Assembly: GCF_009811555.1 (NCBI RefSeq)
Contig: NZ_BLIN01000007.1
Span: 124,001 to 188,000 of the forward strand
Length of the DNA: 64,000 bases
From: Streptomyces caniferus
GTDB lineage: Bacteria > Actinomycetota > Actinomycetes > Streptomycetales > Streptomycetaceae
Direction of reading: 5' to 3'
Shown one piece after another: positions 36,499-45,717 of the stretch. The notes below the pieces were generated by a model. It saw only the letters and a program-made list of their open reading frames with translations. It was not told where the DNA came from and made no database searches. A program made the position numbers and the translations under genes. Position 1 is the first letter of the stretch, and every line of letters begins with the position of its first letter.

Positions 36499-37224
36499 AT
36501 GGTGGAACCGACTCAGATGAACAATCCCGTCCGCCTCGACGACCTCATCGAGGCCATCAAGAAGGTGCACGGCGACGCCCTCGACCAGCTCCAGAGCGCC
36601 GTCGTCGCCGCCGACCATCTCGGCGAAGTGGCCGACCATCTCATCGGCCACTTCGTCGACCAGGCCCGCCGCTCCGGTGCCTCGTGGACCGAGATCGGCA
36701 AGTCCATGGGCGTCACACGACAGGCCGCCCAGAAGCGGTTCGTGACGAAGGACGAGCCGGCGCCCGACACGAGCCAGGACTTCGGCAGGTTCACCCCCCG
36801 GGCCAGGAGCGTCGTCGTCGCGTCCCAGAACAAGGCCCGCGAGGGCGGTCACCCGCAGATCGGCACGGGGCATCTCGTGCTCGGCCTGCTCGACGACCCG
36901 CAGGGGCTGGCCGCACGGGTGCTCGTGGCCCAGGGCGTATCCCTGGACACGGTCAAGGAGGCCGTGGTGTTGCCGGAGCCCTCCGGTGAGCCCATGCCCG
37001 CCCTCGTGCCCTTCGACGCCCACGCGAAGAAGGCCCTTGAGCTCACCTTCCGTGAGGCGCTGCGACTGGGCCACAACTACGTAGGTACGGAGCATCTGTT
37101 GCTGGCGCTGCTGGAGGAGGAGAACGGGGAAGGCGTGCTCAGCGGGCTCGGCCTCGACAAGGCGACCACCGAGGAGCACGTGTCGGCCGCCCTGGTGGCG
37201 ATCCGGGAGAAGCTCCAGGAGTAG
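36499..37224 (+). CDS. HTH plus Clp N-domain protein
   Basis: 241 residues. The N-terminal 80 residues hold a sigma-like helix-turn-helix (RRSGASWTEIGKSMGVTRQAAQKRF). The rest is a Clp_N double repeat: FTPRARSVVVASQNKAREGG with GTGHLVLGLLDDPQG, and AKKALELTFREALRLGH with VGTEHLLLALLEEENG. There is no AAA+ ATPase domain, so it may bind Clp substrates or act as a regulator linked to protein quality control. Leaderless by its promoter. The HTH makes autoregulation through the GTCAACC sites plausible. Confidence 0.83.
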   Translation: MVEPTQMNNPVRLDDLIEAIKKVHGDALDQLQSAVVAADHLGEVADHLIGHFVDQARRSGASWTEIGKSMGVTRQAAQKRFVTKDEPAPDTSQDFGRFTPRARSVVVASQNKAREGGHPQIGTGHLVLGLLDDPQGLAARVLVAQGVSLDTVKEAVVLPEPSGEPMPALVPFDAHAKKALELTFREALRLGHNYVGTEHLLLALLEEENGEGVLSGLGLDKATTEEHVSAALVAIREKLQE

Positions 37225-37236
37225 CAGTGGCGCACC

Positions 37237-37263
37237 GGCCCGCCCGTACCCGACGGGCGGGCC
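37237..37263 (+). terminator. Hairpin terminator after the HTH-Clp_N gene
   Basis: Perfect 11-bp stem (GGCCCGCCCGT and its complement) with a 5-nt loop followed by TT, 12 bp past the stop. Confidence 0.8.
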
Positions 37264-37372
37264 TTCACCGCAACGACGTCGCCCGTTCTTAGGGTCACCG
37301 TGGGCCGTGCTCCTCGCCCCAGGACAATCGGGCGACGCCCACGGATGATTCCCGTTCTCGACCGCATGCGCG

Positions 37373-38281
37373 TCAGAGGTCCAGGACGAGGCGCGGGGTC
37401 AGGGAGCGGGAGACACAGGCGTACATCCGGCCCTTCGGGGCGCCGATGTCGTCGCGGTGCTCGGGTCGGCCGTCGAGGACGGTGAGTTCGCAGCTTCCGC
37501 AGAGGCCTTCGCGGCATCCCGACGGGAGGGGGTGCCCGGCGTGTGCCAGGGCGTCGAGCAGCGTCTTGTCGGCCGGCACCCGGACCGTACGCGCCGACCG
37601 CGCGCACACCGCCTCGAACTCCGTGTCGGGGCCGAACGTCTTGGGCGCCGGGCGGAACCGTTCCACGCGCAGCCGTTCGGCCGGGAACGCGGCCTCCGCC
37701 GCGGCCAGCATCGAGGCGGGGCCGCAGCAGTAGACCAGCGTGCCGGGAGCCATCCCCGCTGCCAGGGCCGCGAGGTCCGGCCTGCCCTGCTCCGCGGTGG
37801 CGACGATCCGGACTTGCTCTCCGTACGCGGCCCGCAGCTCGCCGGCGAACGGCATGGTCGCGGCCGAGCGCCCCACGTACACGAGGGAGGCCGGGACGCC
37901 CGACCCGGCCGCCGCGCGCAGCATCGGCAGGACGGCGGTGATCCCGATGCCGCCCGCGAGGAAGAGGTAGGCGGGCGCGGGAACGAGCGGGAAGTGGTTG
38001 CGGGGGAGGGACACCTCCAGGGTGCGGCCCCGGCGCAGGAAACGGTGGACGTATTCCGAGCCGCCCCTGCTGAGGCGCTCGTGGCGTACGGCGATGCGGT
38101 AGGACTCCCGGTCGGCCGGGTCTCCGCACAGCGAGTACTGCCGGGTGAGCCAGTTCGGCAGTGCCAGGTCGATGTGGGCTCCGGGCTCCCAGGGTGCGAG
38201 CGGCCCTGTGGTGCCGCGCAGGCGGAGGGTGACGGTGTCTTCGGCGATGGGTTCGATGCGGTCGACGACGGTTTGCTGCAT
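37373..38281 (-). CDS. PDR/VanB-type ferredoxin-NADP reductase with C-terminal 2Fe-2S domain
   Basis: 302 residues. FMN-binding RQYSLCGDPADRE, NAD-binding LAGGIGITAVLPMLR, and a plant-type ferredoxin domain with CREGLCGSCELTVLDGRPEHRDD and a last ligand in CVSRS. It transfers electrons from NAD(P)H to an oxygenase, in the family. The gene 44 bp upstream encodes a PPOX flavoprotein and may be its partner; both diverge from a TetR regulator. Confidence 0.9.
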   Translation of the reverse strand: MQQTVVDRIEPIAEDTVTLRLRGTTGPLAPWEPGAHIDLALPNWLTRQYSLCGDPADRESYRIAVRHERLSRGGSEYVHRFLRRGRTLEVSLPRNHFPLVPAPAYLFLAGGIGITAVLPMLRAAAGSGVPASLVYVGRSAATMPFAGELRAAYGEQVRIVATAEQGRPDLAALAAGMAPGTLVYCCGPASMLAAAEAAFPAERLRVERFRPAPKTFGPDTEFEAVCARSARTVRVPADKTLLDALAHAGHPLPSGCREGLCGSCELTVLDGRPEHRDDIGAPKGRMYACVSRSLTPRLVLDL

Positions 38282-38325
38282 GGATAGTCCTAGGGGAAGT
38301 CCTGGGGCAGGCCCGGTCGTTGCGG

Positions 38326-38955
38326 TCAGTAGAGCTTGCGGTAGACCTCTTCGAGGGCGGCGTCGATGTCGGCCGGGGCGGTGTCGAGGCCGAACTGGGC
38401 CGCGGTCACCTCGCCGGGCGACGGGATCTCGTCGGCGAGGGCCTGGCTGGCGGGGTCCCACAGCCGGGAGCGGAGGAGCGCGCGCCCGCAGTGGAAGTAC
38501 GCCTCGGCGACGTCCACCACGAGCGCGAGCTCCGGCTCGCGCGCCTCGGTCCGCATCCGGGCGAGCACGTCGGGCTCGTCGGTGGGGTAGGCGCGGCCGT
38601 TGACGCGAAGAATCTCGGGCAGCCCGGGGATCAGGAAGGCCAGCCCTATCCCGTCGTTCTCGGCGAGGTTGCGGAAGGAGTCGGCGAGCTTGTTGCCGGG
38701 CCGGTCGGGGATGGCGAGCGTGTGCGCGTCCAGGACTTTCACGAACCCCGGATAGTCGCCACGGGGCGAGCAGTCGGCGCGGCCCGCCGCGTCCGCCGTG
38801 GCCATCGTCAGGAAGGGGGAGTGGGCGATGAAGCGGTGGAAGTGCTCGTCTATACAGCCGAGGATCTTGGCTCTGATCCTCTCCTCGGGTTCGCCGAGCC
38901 GGGCACGGACATCGGCGGGCGAGACCCGCCGGGGGCGTGTGCTGGTCTGCGTCAC
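38326..38955 (-). CDS. FMN-dependent PPOX-type (pyridoxamine-phosphate-oxidase-like) flavoprotein
   Basis: 209 residues from GTG 38955 (AAGGAG 7 nt upstream). Split-barrel flavin fold: HFHRFIAHSPFLTMATADA, ADCSPRGDYPGFVKVLDAHTLAIPDRPGNK, and IGLAFLIPGLPEILRVNGRA. Such proteins reduce or oxidise small molecules using FMN or F420. It is the first gene of the operon with the ferredoxin reductase; the TetR gene diverges from it. Confidence 0.88.
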   Translation of the reverse strand: MTQTSTRPRRVSPADVRARLGEPEERIRAKILGCIDEHFHRFIAHSPFLTMATADAAGRADCSPRGDYPGFVKVLDAHTLAIPDRPGNKLADSFRNLAENDGIGLAFLIPGLPEILRVNGRAYPTDEPDVLARMRTEAREPELALVVDVAEAYFHCGRALLRSRLWDPASQALADEIPSPGEVTAAQFGLDTAPADIDAALEEVYRKLY

Positions 38956-39043
38956 GCGGGGGCTCCTTCCGGAGGGGGAGGACGGGCAGGCGACCGTGCA
39001 GAAGAGTGCGACGTCCGCTCCGCCGCAGGTCATGGCACTATTG

Positions 39044-39057
39044 TGAGCAATTAGTCA
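39044..39057. promoter_or_regulatory. Putative TetR operator between PPOX and TetR genes
   Basis: TGAGCAATTAGTCA is a partial dyad (10 of 14 positions) in the divergent region, with CACTAT just upstream as a possible promoter element. Confidence 0.4.
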
Positions 39058-39100
39058 GGTCTCGCGCTACTCGCATTCGCCGCGCTGTCAAGGAGGTGCC

Positions 39101-39748
39101 ATGGCGTCGGGACGAGGTGGACTCCAGCCACGTAAACAGCCCCGTCAGGCCCGGGCCGAGCTCACCCGGCAGCGGATTCTCGCGGCCGCTGCTCACGTTT
39201 TCGCGGAGTACGGCCATGCCGCCGGGACCACCAACCGGATCGCCGAGCGGGCACAGATCTCCATCGGCTCGCTGTACCAGTACTACCCGAACAAGGACGC
39301 GATCCTGGTGGAGCTGCTGACCCGGCACCTGGACGCGGGAATGGCCGCCACCGCGCGCCAACAGGACGAGGGGACGCCCCGCCTCCTCGAAGAAGTCGTC
39401 CGTGGTTATGTGCGCCTCTCGATCGACAACCACCTGGACGACCCGCAGCTCCTCCGCGTCATGATCGAACAGGCGCCCCGTTCCCCGGAGTTGCTGGAGA
39501 AGGTGTCCCGGTACCACCAGGCGCGGACCGCCTATGTCCGCGAGCTGATCGAGGACCATCCGGAGAGCCGGGTCGACGATGTGTATGTCGCCGCCCGGCT
39601 CGTCGTCTCCACGGTCGAACTGCTCGTCCACCAACTCATTGCCGCGCCCGACCCTCTTGAGCCCGCCCGCCTGGAGAACGAGCTCGTCGCCATGGTCACC
39701 CGCTATCTCACGGGCGGCCCGCACGGGCAGGGAAGCGTAGCCCCGTAG
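39101..39748 (+). CDS. TetR-family transcriptional regulator
   Basis: 215 residues. N-terminal HTH: RILAAAAHVFAEYGHAAGTT, NRIAERAQISIGSLYQYYPNKDAIL. The C-terminal ligand domain resembles the AcrR-type group. Ribosome site AAGGAGG precedes ATG 39101. Divergent from the PPOX/ferredoxin reductase operon, its likely target. Confidence 0.9.
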   Translation: MASGRGGLQPRKQPRQARAELTRQRILAAAAHVFAEYGHAAGTTNRIAERAQISIGSLYQYYPNKDAILVELLTRHLDAGMAATARQQDEGTPRLLEEVVRGYVRLSIDNHLDDPQLLRVMIEQAPRSPELLEKVSRYHQARTAYVRELIEDHPESRVDDVYVAARLVVSTVELLVHQLIAAPDPLEPARLENELVAMVTRYLTGGPHGQGSVAP

Positions 39749-39760
39749 CCAGGCGCCAAG

Positions 39761-40408
39761 TCAGGGTGTGGGCGCGATGAGTTGTCGGCAGATCAGCTCG
39801 TGGGCGAGCTGCGCCGTCGCCAACAGGTTCTCGCGGGTCGCGCCGAGGTTGGCTTGCACGGACATGCCGTGCACGACGGACTGGACGAGTCCGGTCAGGG
39901 CCGCTGCGTCGGTCCCGGCGACGAGTTCCCCGTCCTGGACCGCTCGCTCGATGCGTGCGAGGAGGGCCCGTTCGTTCCAGCCCTGCAGTTCGGCGTAGTG
40001 GGCGCTGGTGTCGAGCGTGCTCGTGCTGTCGGTCATCGCGGCACTGCTGAGAAGGCAGCCCGGATGTACGTCACGTGGCCGGGTGAACTCGTCGACCGAG
40101 TCGATGAGGAGGTGGTCGATGACGGTCCGGAGACCCTTCTCGGCGACGGCCCGCCGGTAGATCTCCCGGTAGCGCTCGGCGTAGGTCCGCACCGCTTCCT
40201 CGAACAGCCCGGCCTTGCTGCCGAAGGCGGCGTAGAGGCTGGAGGTCGAGAGTCCGAGGGCCGCGGTGAGGTCGCGGGTCGACGTCCCGGAGTAGCCGCG
40301 TCGCCAGAAGAGGCGGGCGGCGTCGAGGATCGCGCGGTCGCGGTCGAAGGCTCGTGGTCGGCCACGGGTTTGTCGGGACACCGTTGCATTGTAGAGCGTT
40401 TGCTCCAT
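39761..40408 (-). CDS. TetR-family regulator (TetR_C_16/LmrA-like) diverging from the hydrolase gene
   Basis: 215 residues. HTH: RAILDAARLFWRRGYSGTST, RDLTAALGLSTSSLYAAFGSKAGLF. The C-terminal part (HPGCLLSSAAMTDST) belongs to a common subgroup acting on hydrolase and reductase genes. It starts MEQT at 40408, inside a 33-bp palindrome shared with the divergent hydrolase, whose protein also starts MEQT. No ribosome site; -10-like CATAAA lies 6 nt upstream. Confidence 0.88.
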   Translation of the reverse strand: MEQTLYNATVSRQTRGRPRAFDRDRAILDAARLFWRRGYSGTSTRDLTAALGLSTSSLYAAFGSKAGLFEEAVRTYAERYREIYRRAVAEKGLRTVIDHLLIDSVDEFTRPRDVHPGCLLSSAAMTDSTSTLDTSAHYAELQGWNERALLARIERAVQDGELVAGTDAAALTGLVQSVVHGMSVQANLGATRENLLATAQLAHELICRQLIAPTP

Positions 40409-40429
40409 AATCAATTTATGGAGCAAACG
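40397..40429. promoter_or_regulatory. 33-bp perfect palindrome containing both start codons
   Basis: Arms CGTTTGCTCCATAA (40397-40410) and TTATGGAGCAAACG (40416-40429) around TCAAT. The ATGs at 40408 (minus) and 40418 (plus) lie in the arms, 9 bp apart. On the plus strand CATAAT (40406-40411), with TTGCAT 16 bp further up, precedes the ATG by 6 nt. Confidence 0.9.
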
Positions 40430-41218
40430 ATTCAGAAGAAGGTGCCCGTCGGCGGGGGCAGTTGGGTCACGGTCGATGTGTACGGGGAGCCGGAGGCTCC
40501 GGGCCTCGTCGTCGTCCCGGGCGCGATGAGCGACGCGCACGCGTGGCGTCACGTCGCGGCCGCCGTCGACGCCTGGCCGTCGGTGGCGGTCGTCAACCGC
40601 CGGGGCCGTACCCCGTCGGGGCCGTTGACCGGCGCCTACTCGCTGCGAACGGAAGTCGAGGATCTCGGCCTGATCCTCGACGAATGCGCCAGTACGCAGG
40701 CACTGTTCGGCTGGAGCTACGGCGGCTTGATCGCGTTGCTTGCCGCCAATGACCGCGCACTGCGCCAGGTGATCGCCTACGAGCCGGTGATGCGGCCGTT
40801 CGGCAGTCACGTGCTGCCGGATCTGAAGGCCGCCGAAGACAGGGCGGACTGGGCGGCCACCGTCGAGATCGTGAACCGGCGGATCGCCGGCCTCGACGCG
40901 GCGCAGGCCGAAACCCTGCGGGCCGACCGTCGAGCATGGGCGGCCCTGCAGCTTTTGAGCAGGCCGGCGCACGCCGAGCTCGCCGCGCTCAACGCGGCGC
41001 CGCCACCGGACGAGATGGCACGCCGGGCGGACCGTGTCGACCTGATCGTCGGCCAGTGCAACCACGGAACGGCCCCCTACGGAACGTCGTTCGACGACGT
41101 CCGGCAGCGCGTCACCCGTGCCGAGGTCCATGTGCTTCCCGGGCAGGGGCACATGGCCCACCTCCAGGCGCCGACCGAGCTCGGCCGCCTGATCAACGGC
41201 CTCGCCACGGTCCGATGA
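40418..41218 (+). CDS. Alpha/beta hydrolase
   Basis: 266 residues. GLVVVPGAMSDAHAW opens the fold, the nucleophile elbow is FGWSYGGLIALLA (Ser), and GQGHMAHLQAP gives the catalytic His. It may act on an ester or lactone. Its expression is likely controlled by the divergent TetR through the palindrome at its start codon. Convergent with the mycothiol-dependent enzyme gene. Confidence 0.87.
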   Translation: MEQTIQKKVPVGGGSWVTVDVYGEPEAPGLVVVPGAMSDAHAWRHVAAAVDAWPSVAVVNRRGRTPSGPLTGAYSLRTEVEDLGLILDECASTQALFGWSYGGLIALLAANDRALRQVIAYEPVMRPFGSHVLPDLKAAEDRADWAATVEIVNRRIAGLDAAQAETLRADRRAWAALQLLSRPAHAELAALNAAPPPDEMARRADRVDLIVGQCNHGTAPYGTSFDDVRQRVTRAEVHVLPGQGHMAHLQAPTELGRLINGLATVR

Positions 41219-41323
41219 CAGAGACGGCGAACATGTCGTGGCAGCGGACCGGGGTAACGGAGCGGGGTAACGGACCGGTGTGACACCTGAGCCCCCCGCC
41301 GCCATGGCGCGCTGTGCGCCGCC

Positions 41324-42124
41324 TCAGAACGCGGAGTGGGTGAACCAGCGCGCCAGCAGTTCCTCGTCGCCCGTCTTCTCGACGGAGTCCCCGTCGCGGG
41401 CCGGGCGCCCGTAGACGAGGAGCAGCAGGTCCGCGGCGGCGCCCTGCACGACGGCGTCGGCCGGCCCGGCTGCCGCGTCCCCGGCGCCGGGCTCCACCCC
41501 GAAGCCGTCGGGCCGCAGGCGGACCAGCCAGTCGCCGGCCGTGTCCGTGCAGCGGAAGCGCAGGGTCTCACCGTTGCCGCGAAGGTGCGCGACGCCGGGG
41601 GCGAAGGAGGTCGCGAACGGCAGATTGACCAGGAACTCGTCCACGCCGTCGGCCGCGAGGACGCGGTCGATCTCCGTGCGGGCACCCACGGCGCGTTCCG
41701 CGTCGGTGCGGTGCACCAGGGTCTCGAACAGCATCCGCCGCATCCAGAACCGGGCATGGTGATCGGCACCCCAGGCCCACATGGGGGCATCCGGGTCCGT
41801 CTCGGCGAACGCGTCGGCGGCCTTCTCCGCAGCCGCCGTCAGCCAGTCGGCCCAGCCGGTGTCGTCCGCGGGCAGCTCCAGCTCCACGTCGCGGCTGCGC
41901 GGCGGCTCCTGGATGCGCTGACGCAGCAGGAGGGAGAACCACCGCTGCACACTCCCGGTGTGCCGGACCAGGTCGAGGAGCGTCCAGTCGGGGCAGCCGG
42001 GGACCGGCAGCGACAGCTCGGCGCCGTCCAGTGCCGCCACGAGCCTCGCGGTCTCCGCCGCGACGGCGGCGCGGTGTACGGCAGGGGTGACGGCGTCCCG
42101 GCCCGAGGTGTCCGACGTGTTCAT
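41324..42124 (-). CDS. Maleylpyruvate-isomerase-family mycothiol-dependent enzyme
   Basis: 266 residues. DinB-like fold: VPGCPDWTLLDLVRHTGSVQRWF supplies His ligands, and FWMRRMLFETLVHRTDAERAVG the conserved HxxD-type region. The family uses mycothiol as cofactor in isomerisation or detoxification. The actual substrate is unknown. Single gene. Confidence 0.86.
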   Translation of the reverse strand: MNTSDTSGRDAVTPAVHRAAVAAETARLVAALDGAELSLPVPGCPDWTLLDLVRHTGSVQRWFSLLLRQRIQEPPRSRDVELELPADDTGWADWLTAAAEKAADAFAETDPDAPMWAWGADHHARFWMRRMLFETLVHRTDAERAVGARTEIDRVLAADGVDEFLVNLPFATSFAPGVAHLRGNGETLRFRCTDTAGDWLVRLRPDGFGVEPGAGDAAAGPADAVVQGAAADLLLLVYGRPARDGDSVEKTGDEELLARWFTHSAF

Positions 42125-42292
42125 GGGCGCTGGTTCCGCTCTCCTCGGCCCGGCGACCTGACCGGCCGGGCATCTGCGGGCAGCCTGTCACAGCCGGTCG
42201 GGGGAGCCGGGCGCGGGTGGCCGTGGCCGCCCTCCGGGCCGAGGGGCTCCCTTCTCCGGGCCGCGGAACCGGAGGCGGTCCGCCCTCGTGCT

Positions 42293-44263
42293 TCAGCCGA
42301 CGTGGACCCGCGGGCGCAGGGCCGGGTCGGGCTCGGCGCGGCGCAGGACCTCGCGGGCGACCGGGGCGACCTCGCCGTCACCGAAGACCAGGAACCGCAG
42401 CAGATGGCTGAACGGATGGCCCTCGGTCCAGTTGAAGTAGGCGTGCGGAACCTGGCCGGTGTGTTCGCGCAGCTGCATCAGCACGGCGGCGATGGTGTTC
42501 GCCACGCCGGCGCCCTCCACCCGCAGGATCTGCGCCCCGTACCGCTCCTCGCCCCGGACGTGCAGATCCGCGGTGAAGTCCGAGGAGTCCCTGACGGTCA
42601 CTTCGAGGAACAGCACCGGCCGGCCGTCGGGTATGTGGGTCTCCTCGCGCTGGCTGTACTCCTTCTCCCGGTACTCCGCCGCATCCCGCTCGTCGGGCTC
42701 GTTGGCGATGACCCGCAGCGGTCCGGCCGCCATCGCGGCGCCGATCAGCCGCTCCGCCGTCTCGTCGAAGTCGACGTGTACGGCGCGCAGTTCGAAGGCG
42801 CGGTGGACACGCGAGGCGAACGAGGTCAGCAGGATGCCGAGGATGAACAGCAGCGCGATCTTGAGGCCGTCCGGCCGCTCGATGACGTTGGTGACCAGGG
42901 TGTAGCCGAAGACGAGCGTGATCGCGCCGAAGCCGAGGGTGGCCGCCCGCAGCCGCCGGTGGCGGGCGGCGACGGTGGAGGCGAAGGACGCCGAGAGCAT
43001 CAGCACCAGCACACCGGTCGCATACGCACCGCTCTGCTCGTCGACGCTGGCGTTGAAGAAGAAGGTGATGCCGAAGGCGGTGGCCAGGAAGATCAGCACC
43101 AGCGGACGCACCGCACGGGCCCACTCCGGAGCCATGCCGTAACGCGGCAGATAGCGCGGTACGAGGTTGAGCAGCCCCGCCATCGCCGAGGCCCCGGCGA
43201 ACCAGAGGATGGCGATGGTGGAGAGGTCGTAGACGGTGCCGAAGGCCTCACCCAGGTACTGGTGCGCGAGGTAGGCGAGCGCACGCCCGTTGGCCGACCC
43301 GCCGGTCTCGAACTCCTTCTGCGGGATGAGCAGCGTCGTGGCCAGGCTCGACAGCAGCAGGAAGCCGCTCATCACCAGCGCCGCGGTGGTCAGCAGCCGG
43401 CGGGTGCCCCGGATCCGGCCGGCCGGGCGCGCGTCGGTGTCGGTGGCGGCGCCCCGTACCTGCGGCATCACCGCCACGCCCGTCTCGAAGCCGGACATGC
43501 CCAGCGCCAGCTTGGGGAAGACCAGCAGCGCCACACCGACGATCGCCACCGGCGAGGAGTGCTGGGCGGTCATCGCGTCCCACCAGTTGCCGACCACCAC
43601 CGGGTGCGACACCACATGGCCGGCCGCGGTGGCCAGGACCACGATGTTCAGCACCAGATAGGTCCCGACCAGGCCGACGGCGATGCCGATCGCCTCACGG
43701 AAGCCCTTGAGGAACACCGCTCCCAGGGCGGCCAGCAGCACCAGGGTGATCCACAGGTTCGCGCCGTGCAGCAGGGGAGGGGTGAACGGGTTCTCCACGA
43801 CATGCGCCGAGGCGTCGGCGGCCGACAGCGTCATGGTGATGATGAAGTCCGTGGCGGCGAACCCCAGCAGCACCAGGACCAGCAGCTTCCCCGCCCACCA
43901 CGGCAGCAGGCGCTCCAGCATGGCGATCGAGCCCTCACCGTTCGGGCTCTCCTTGGCGACCCTGCGGTACACGGGCAGCGCGCCGAGCAGCGTCAGCGCG
44001 ATCAGCACGAGCGTGGCGAACGGCGAGAGCAGCCCGGCGGCCAGCGCGGCGATGCCCGGCTGGTAGCCCAGCGTGGAGAAGTAGTCGACGCCGGTGAGGC
44101 ACATGACGCGCCACCAGGAGTGGCCCTTGTGCTCGGCCGGCGGGGTGCCGTGCGGCCCGGGGTGGCGGGCGGCCTGGCTGCTCAGCCCGTCCAGGAGCCA
44201 GGCGCGCCACCGTCGGGAGGCGGTGGTGGGGGACGGCGTGGGATCCGCCTGGACAGTGGTCAT
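42293..44263 (-). CDS. APC-superfamily permease
   Basis: 656 residues with about 12 helices, starting [23 protein letters not shown], typical of the amino-acid/polyamine/organocation superfamily. A cytoplasmic C-terminal domain of about 200 residues follows the last helix. Substrate is unknown; related Streptomyces proteins are annotated as amino-acid transporters. ATG 44263 has AGGA upstream. Confidence 0.85.
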   Translation of the reverse strand: MTTVQADPTPSPTTASRRWRAWLLDGLSSQAARHPGPHGTPPAEHKGHSWWRVMCLTGVDYFSTLGYQPGIAALAAGLLSPFATLVLIALTLLGALPVYRRVAKESPNGEGSIAMLERLLPWWAGKLLVLVLLGFAATDFIITMTLSAADASAHVVENPFTPPLLHGANLWITLVLLAALGAVFLKGFREAIGIAVGLVGTYLVLNIVVLATAAGHVVSHPVVVGNWWDAMTAQHSSPVAIVGVALLVFPKLALGMSGFETGVAVMPQVRGAATDTDARPAGRIRGTRRLLTTAALVMSGFLLLSSLATTLLIPQKEFETGGSANGRALAYLAHQYLGEAFGTVYDLSTIAILWFAGASAMAGLLNLVPRYLPRYGMAPEWARAVRPLVLIFLATAFGITFFFNASVDEQSGAYATGVLVLMLSASFASTVAARHRRLRAATLGFGAITLVFGYTLVTNVIERPDGLKIALLFILGILLTSFASRVHRAFELRAVHVDFDETAERLIGAAMAAGPLRVIANEPDERDAAEYREKEYSQREETHIPDGRPVLFLEVTVRDSSDFTADLHVRGEERYGAQILRVEGAGVANTIAAVLMQLREHTGQVPHAYFNWTEGHPFSHLLRFLVFGDGEVAPVAREVLRRAEPDPALRPRVHVG

Positions 44264-44550
44264 GCGGGGAGTTCCTGCCGATCATCGGTCGTCGGTTCGG
44301 TCAACGAGGAGCGAGTATGCATCACCACCTCGGTGGCGCCTCGCCCCACCCCGCGCGGGACGACATCGGCGGTCCACGCCGGCCGTCAAGAACGTGTCAG
44401 AAAGCGCCCGCCGCCCGTACGGAGGGCGTCAAGGACTGCGTCTCCCAGCTCCCGCACCGCCCCCGGAGCCGCAGGCTGGCGGCAAGGGTCCTCCGCGGCC
44501 CCACCGGACCGTCCGGTCCGCCGCAGGGACCGCAGCAGGAGGTGTTCCCC

Positions 44551-45024
44551 GTGGCCACCCTTCACCGCCCGGCGCCCTCACACCACACGTACCTCCCCTA
44601 CGCCCCCCACCTCCCGCGCGCCCCGCGCCTCCCGCGAGTGACGCTGCCCCGTACGCGTCCGGGCCGTCGGACGCCGCCCGGCCCCGCCCTCGCCCGTGAC
44701 CTCGCACTGCCGCTCGGCGCCGTGGCAGCGGCGCTGCTGGTGGCCGCCCTGATGCTGACCGGTGAGAGCGCGCATGCCGCGGTCGCGCTCGCGGTCTTCG
44801 CCCTGCTGACGTCTGCGGTGTCCGTGCCGGCGCGGCCGGCGGTGGTGCCGGTCGTGGCTCTGGTGTCCTGGCTGTTCTACGACGGCTTCGTGCTCCACCA
44901 GCGCTCCGAACTGGCCTTTCAGCCGCAGGACCGGACGGGCCTGCTGGTCCTCCTCCTCGCCGGGATCACGGGCGCGGGCTGCGCCGCCGCGGTCCGGGCG
45001 GTCCGCCGGCACCTGGCCCGCTGA
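44551..45024 (+). CDS. DUF4118-like membrane protein
   Basis: 157 residues, GTG start after AGGAGG. After a basic, proline-rich N-terminus there are three or four helices: LPLGAVAAALLVAALMLTG, ALAVFALLTSAV, VVPVVALVSWLFYDGF and LLVLLLAGITGAGCAAAV. The layout matches the transmembrane part of KdpD-type proteins without the kinase. Function unknown. Confidence 0.65.
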   Translation: MATLHRPAPSHHTYLPYAPHLPRAPRLPRVTLPRTRPGRRTPPGPALARDLALPLGAVAAALLVAALMLTGESAHAAVALAVFALLTSAVSVPARPAVVPVVALVSWLFYDGFVLHQRSELAFQPQDRTGLLVLLLAGITGAGCAAAVRAVRRHLAR

Positions 45025-45063
45025 CCGGTGCCTTTTACGGCCGGTACGAGGCCCTTGCGGCGC

Positions 45064-45552
45064 TCAGTACCGGCACCGTCCCCGGTGGCGCCGTCGGCAG
45101 TGCACCGAGTGCCGGTACCGGGCCGCCGCGGCCCTCCGCCGCCGTCCGGCCGCGCCCAGGAATCCGAGCCCGATGCCCAGCATCCAGGTGTCCTTGGCCA
45201 TCGGGATGCCGTCCTGGGTCGGCCGCAGACTTCCCTCCTGCCGCATCCCCGGGACGCGCAGATACAGCCCGAACAGCCCGCCGGAGAACCCGGTCAGCGC
45301 CAGGCCGGCCAGCCGGGTCGGGACGAACGGCGCCAGCAGCGCACCGCCGACCGCGAGTTCCGAGCATGCCAGCAGCCGGGTGAACCGCTCGGCGGGAATC
45401 CTGTCCAGGAACGGATATGCGACACAGGCCATGCCGTGCACGGCCTCCGCGGTGGCCTGGTCGGCCCGCAGCTTCGTCAGCCCGGAATTGAGGATGAACG
45501 CGCCGGTTGCCAGACGAGGAGCCAGATCACGTGCTTCGGGCAGCTGCACCAC
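45064..45552 (-). CDS. DoxX-like membrane protein
   Basis: 162 residues from GTG 45552. LATGAFILNSGLTKLRADQATAE opens the DoxX-like family, helices include LACSELAVGGALLAPFV and LAGLALTGFSGGLFGLYL. The basic C-terminal tail is low complexity. Family roles are thiol or respiratory stress, not proven here. Confidence 0.75.
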   Translation of the reverse strand: MVQLPEARDLAPRLATGAFILNSGLTKLRADQATAEAVHGMACVAYPFLDRIPAERFTRLLACSELAVGGALLAPFVPTRLAGLALTGFSGGLFGLYLRVPGMRQEGSLRPTQDGIPMAKDTWMLGIGLGFLGAAGRRRRAAAARYRHSVHCRRRHRGRCRY

Positions 45553-45637
45553 GGGGAGCCTCCACGATCAGTTCTTCGGCCCCTTCACCGAGCTTAGCCA
45601 GGGGGCAACGGGGGTGCATCCGACGTGCTGCCGGTGC

Positions 45638-45717
45638 GTCGCCCCGTCACGCCGCCGGTACCTCGCCCCGTCACAGCGCAGGTACGTCGTCCCGTCACAG
45701 CGCAGGTACGTCGTCCC
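45638..45717 (-). repeat. 24-bp tandem repeat spanning the sensor phosphatase stop codon
   Basis: About three and a half copies of a 24-bp unit. In the phosphatase frame each full unit reads stop-Arg-Asp-Asp-Val-Pro-Ala-Leu (or a close variant). The period is a multiple of three. Confidence 0.85.

Noticed and set aside
39041..39057. TTGTGAGC-containing sequence resembling the lac operator
   Set aside because: Chance similarity; a TetR-type dyad in the divergent spacer explains the site better.
41336..44641. 1101-residue plus-strand open frame
   Set aside because: Antisense of the mycothiol-dependent enzyme and APC permease; no domain features.
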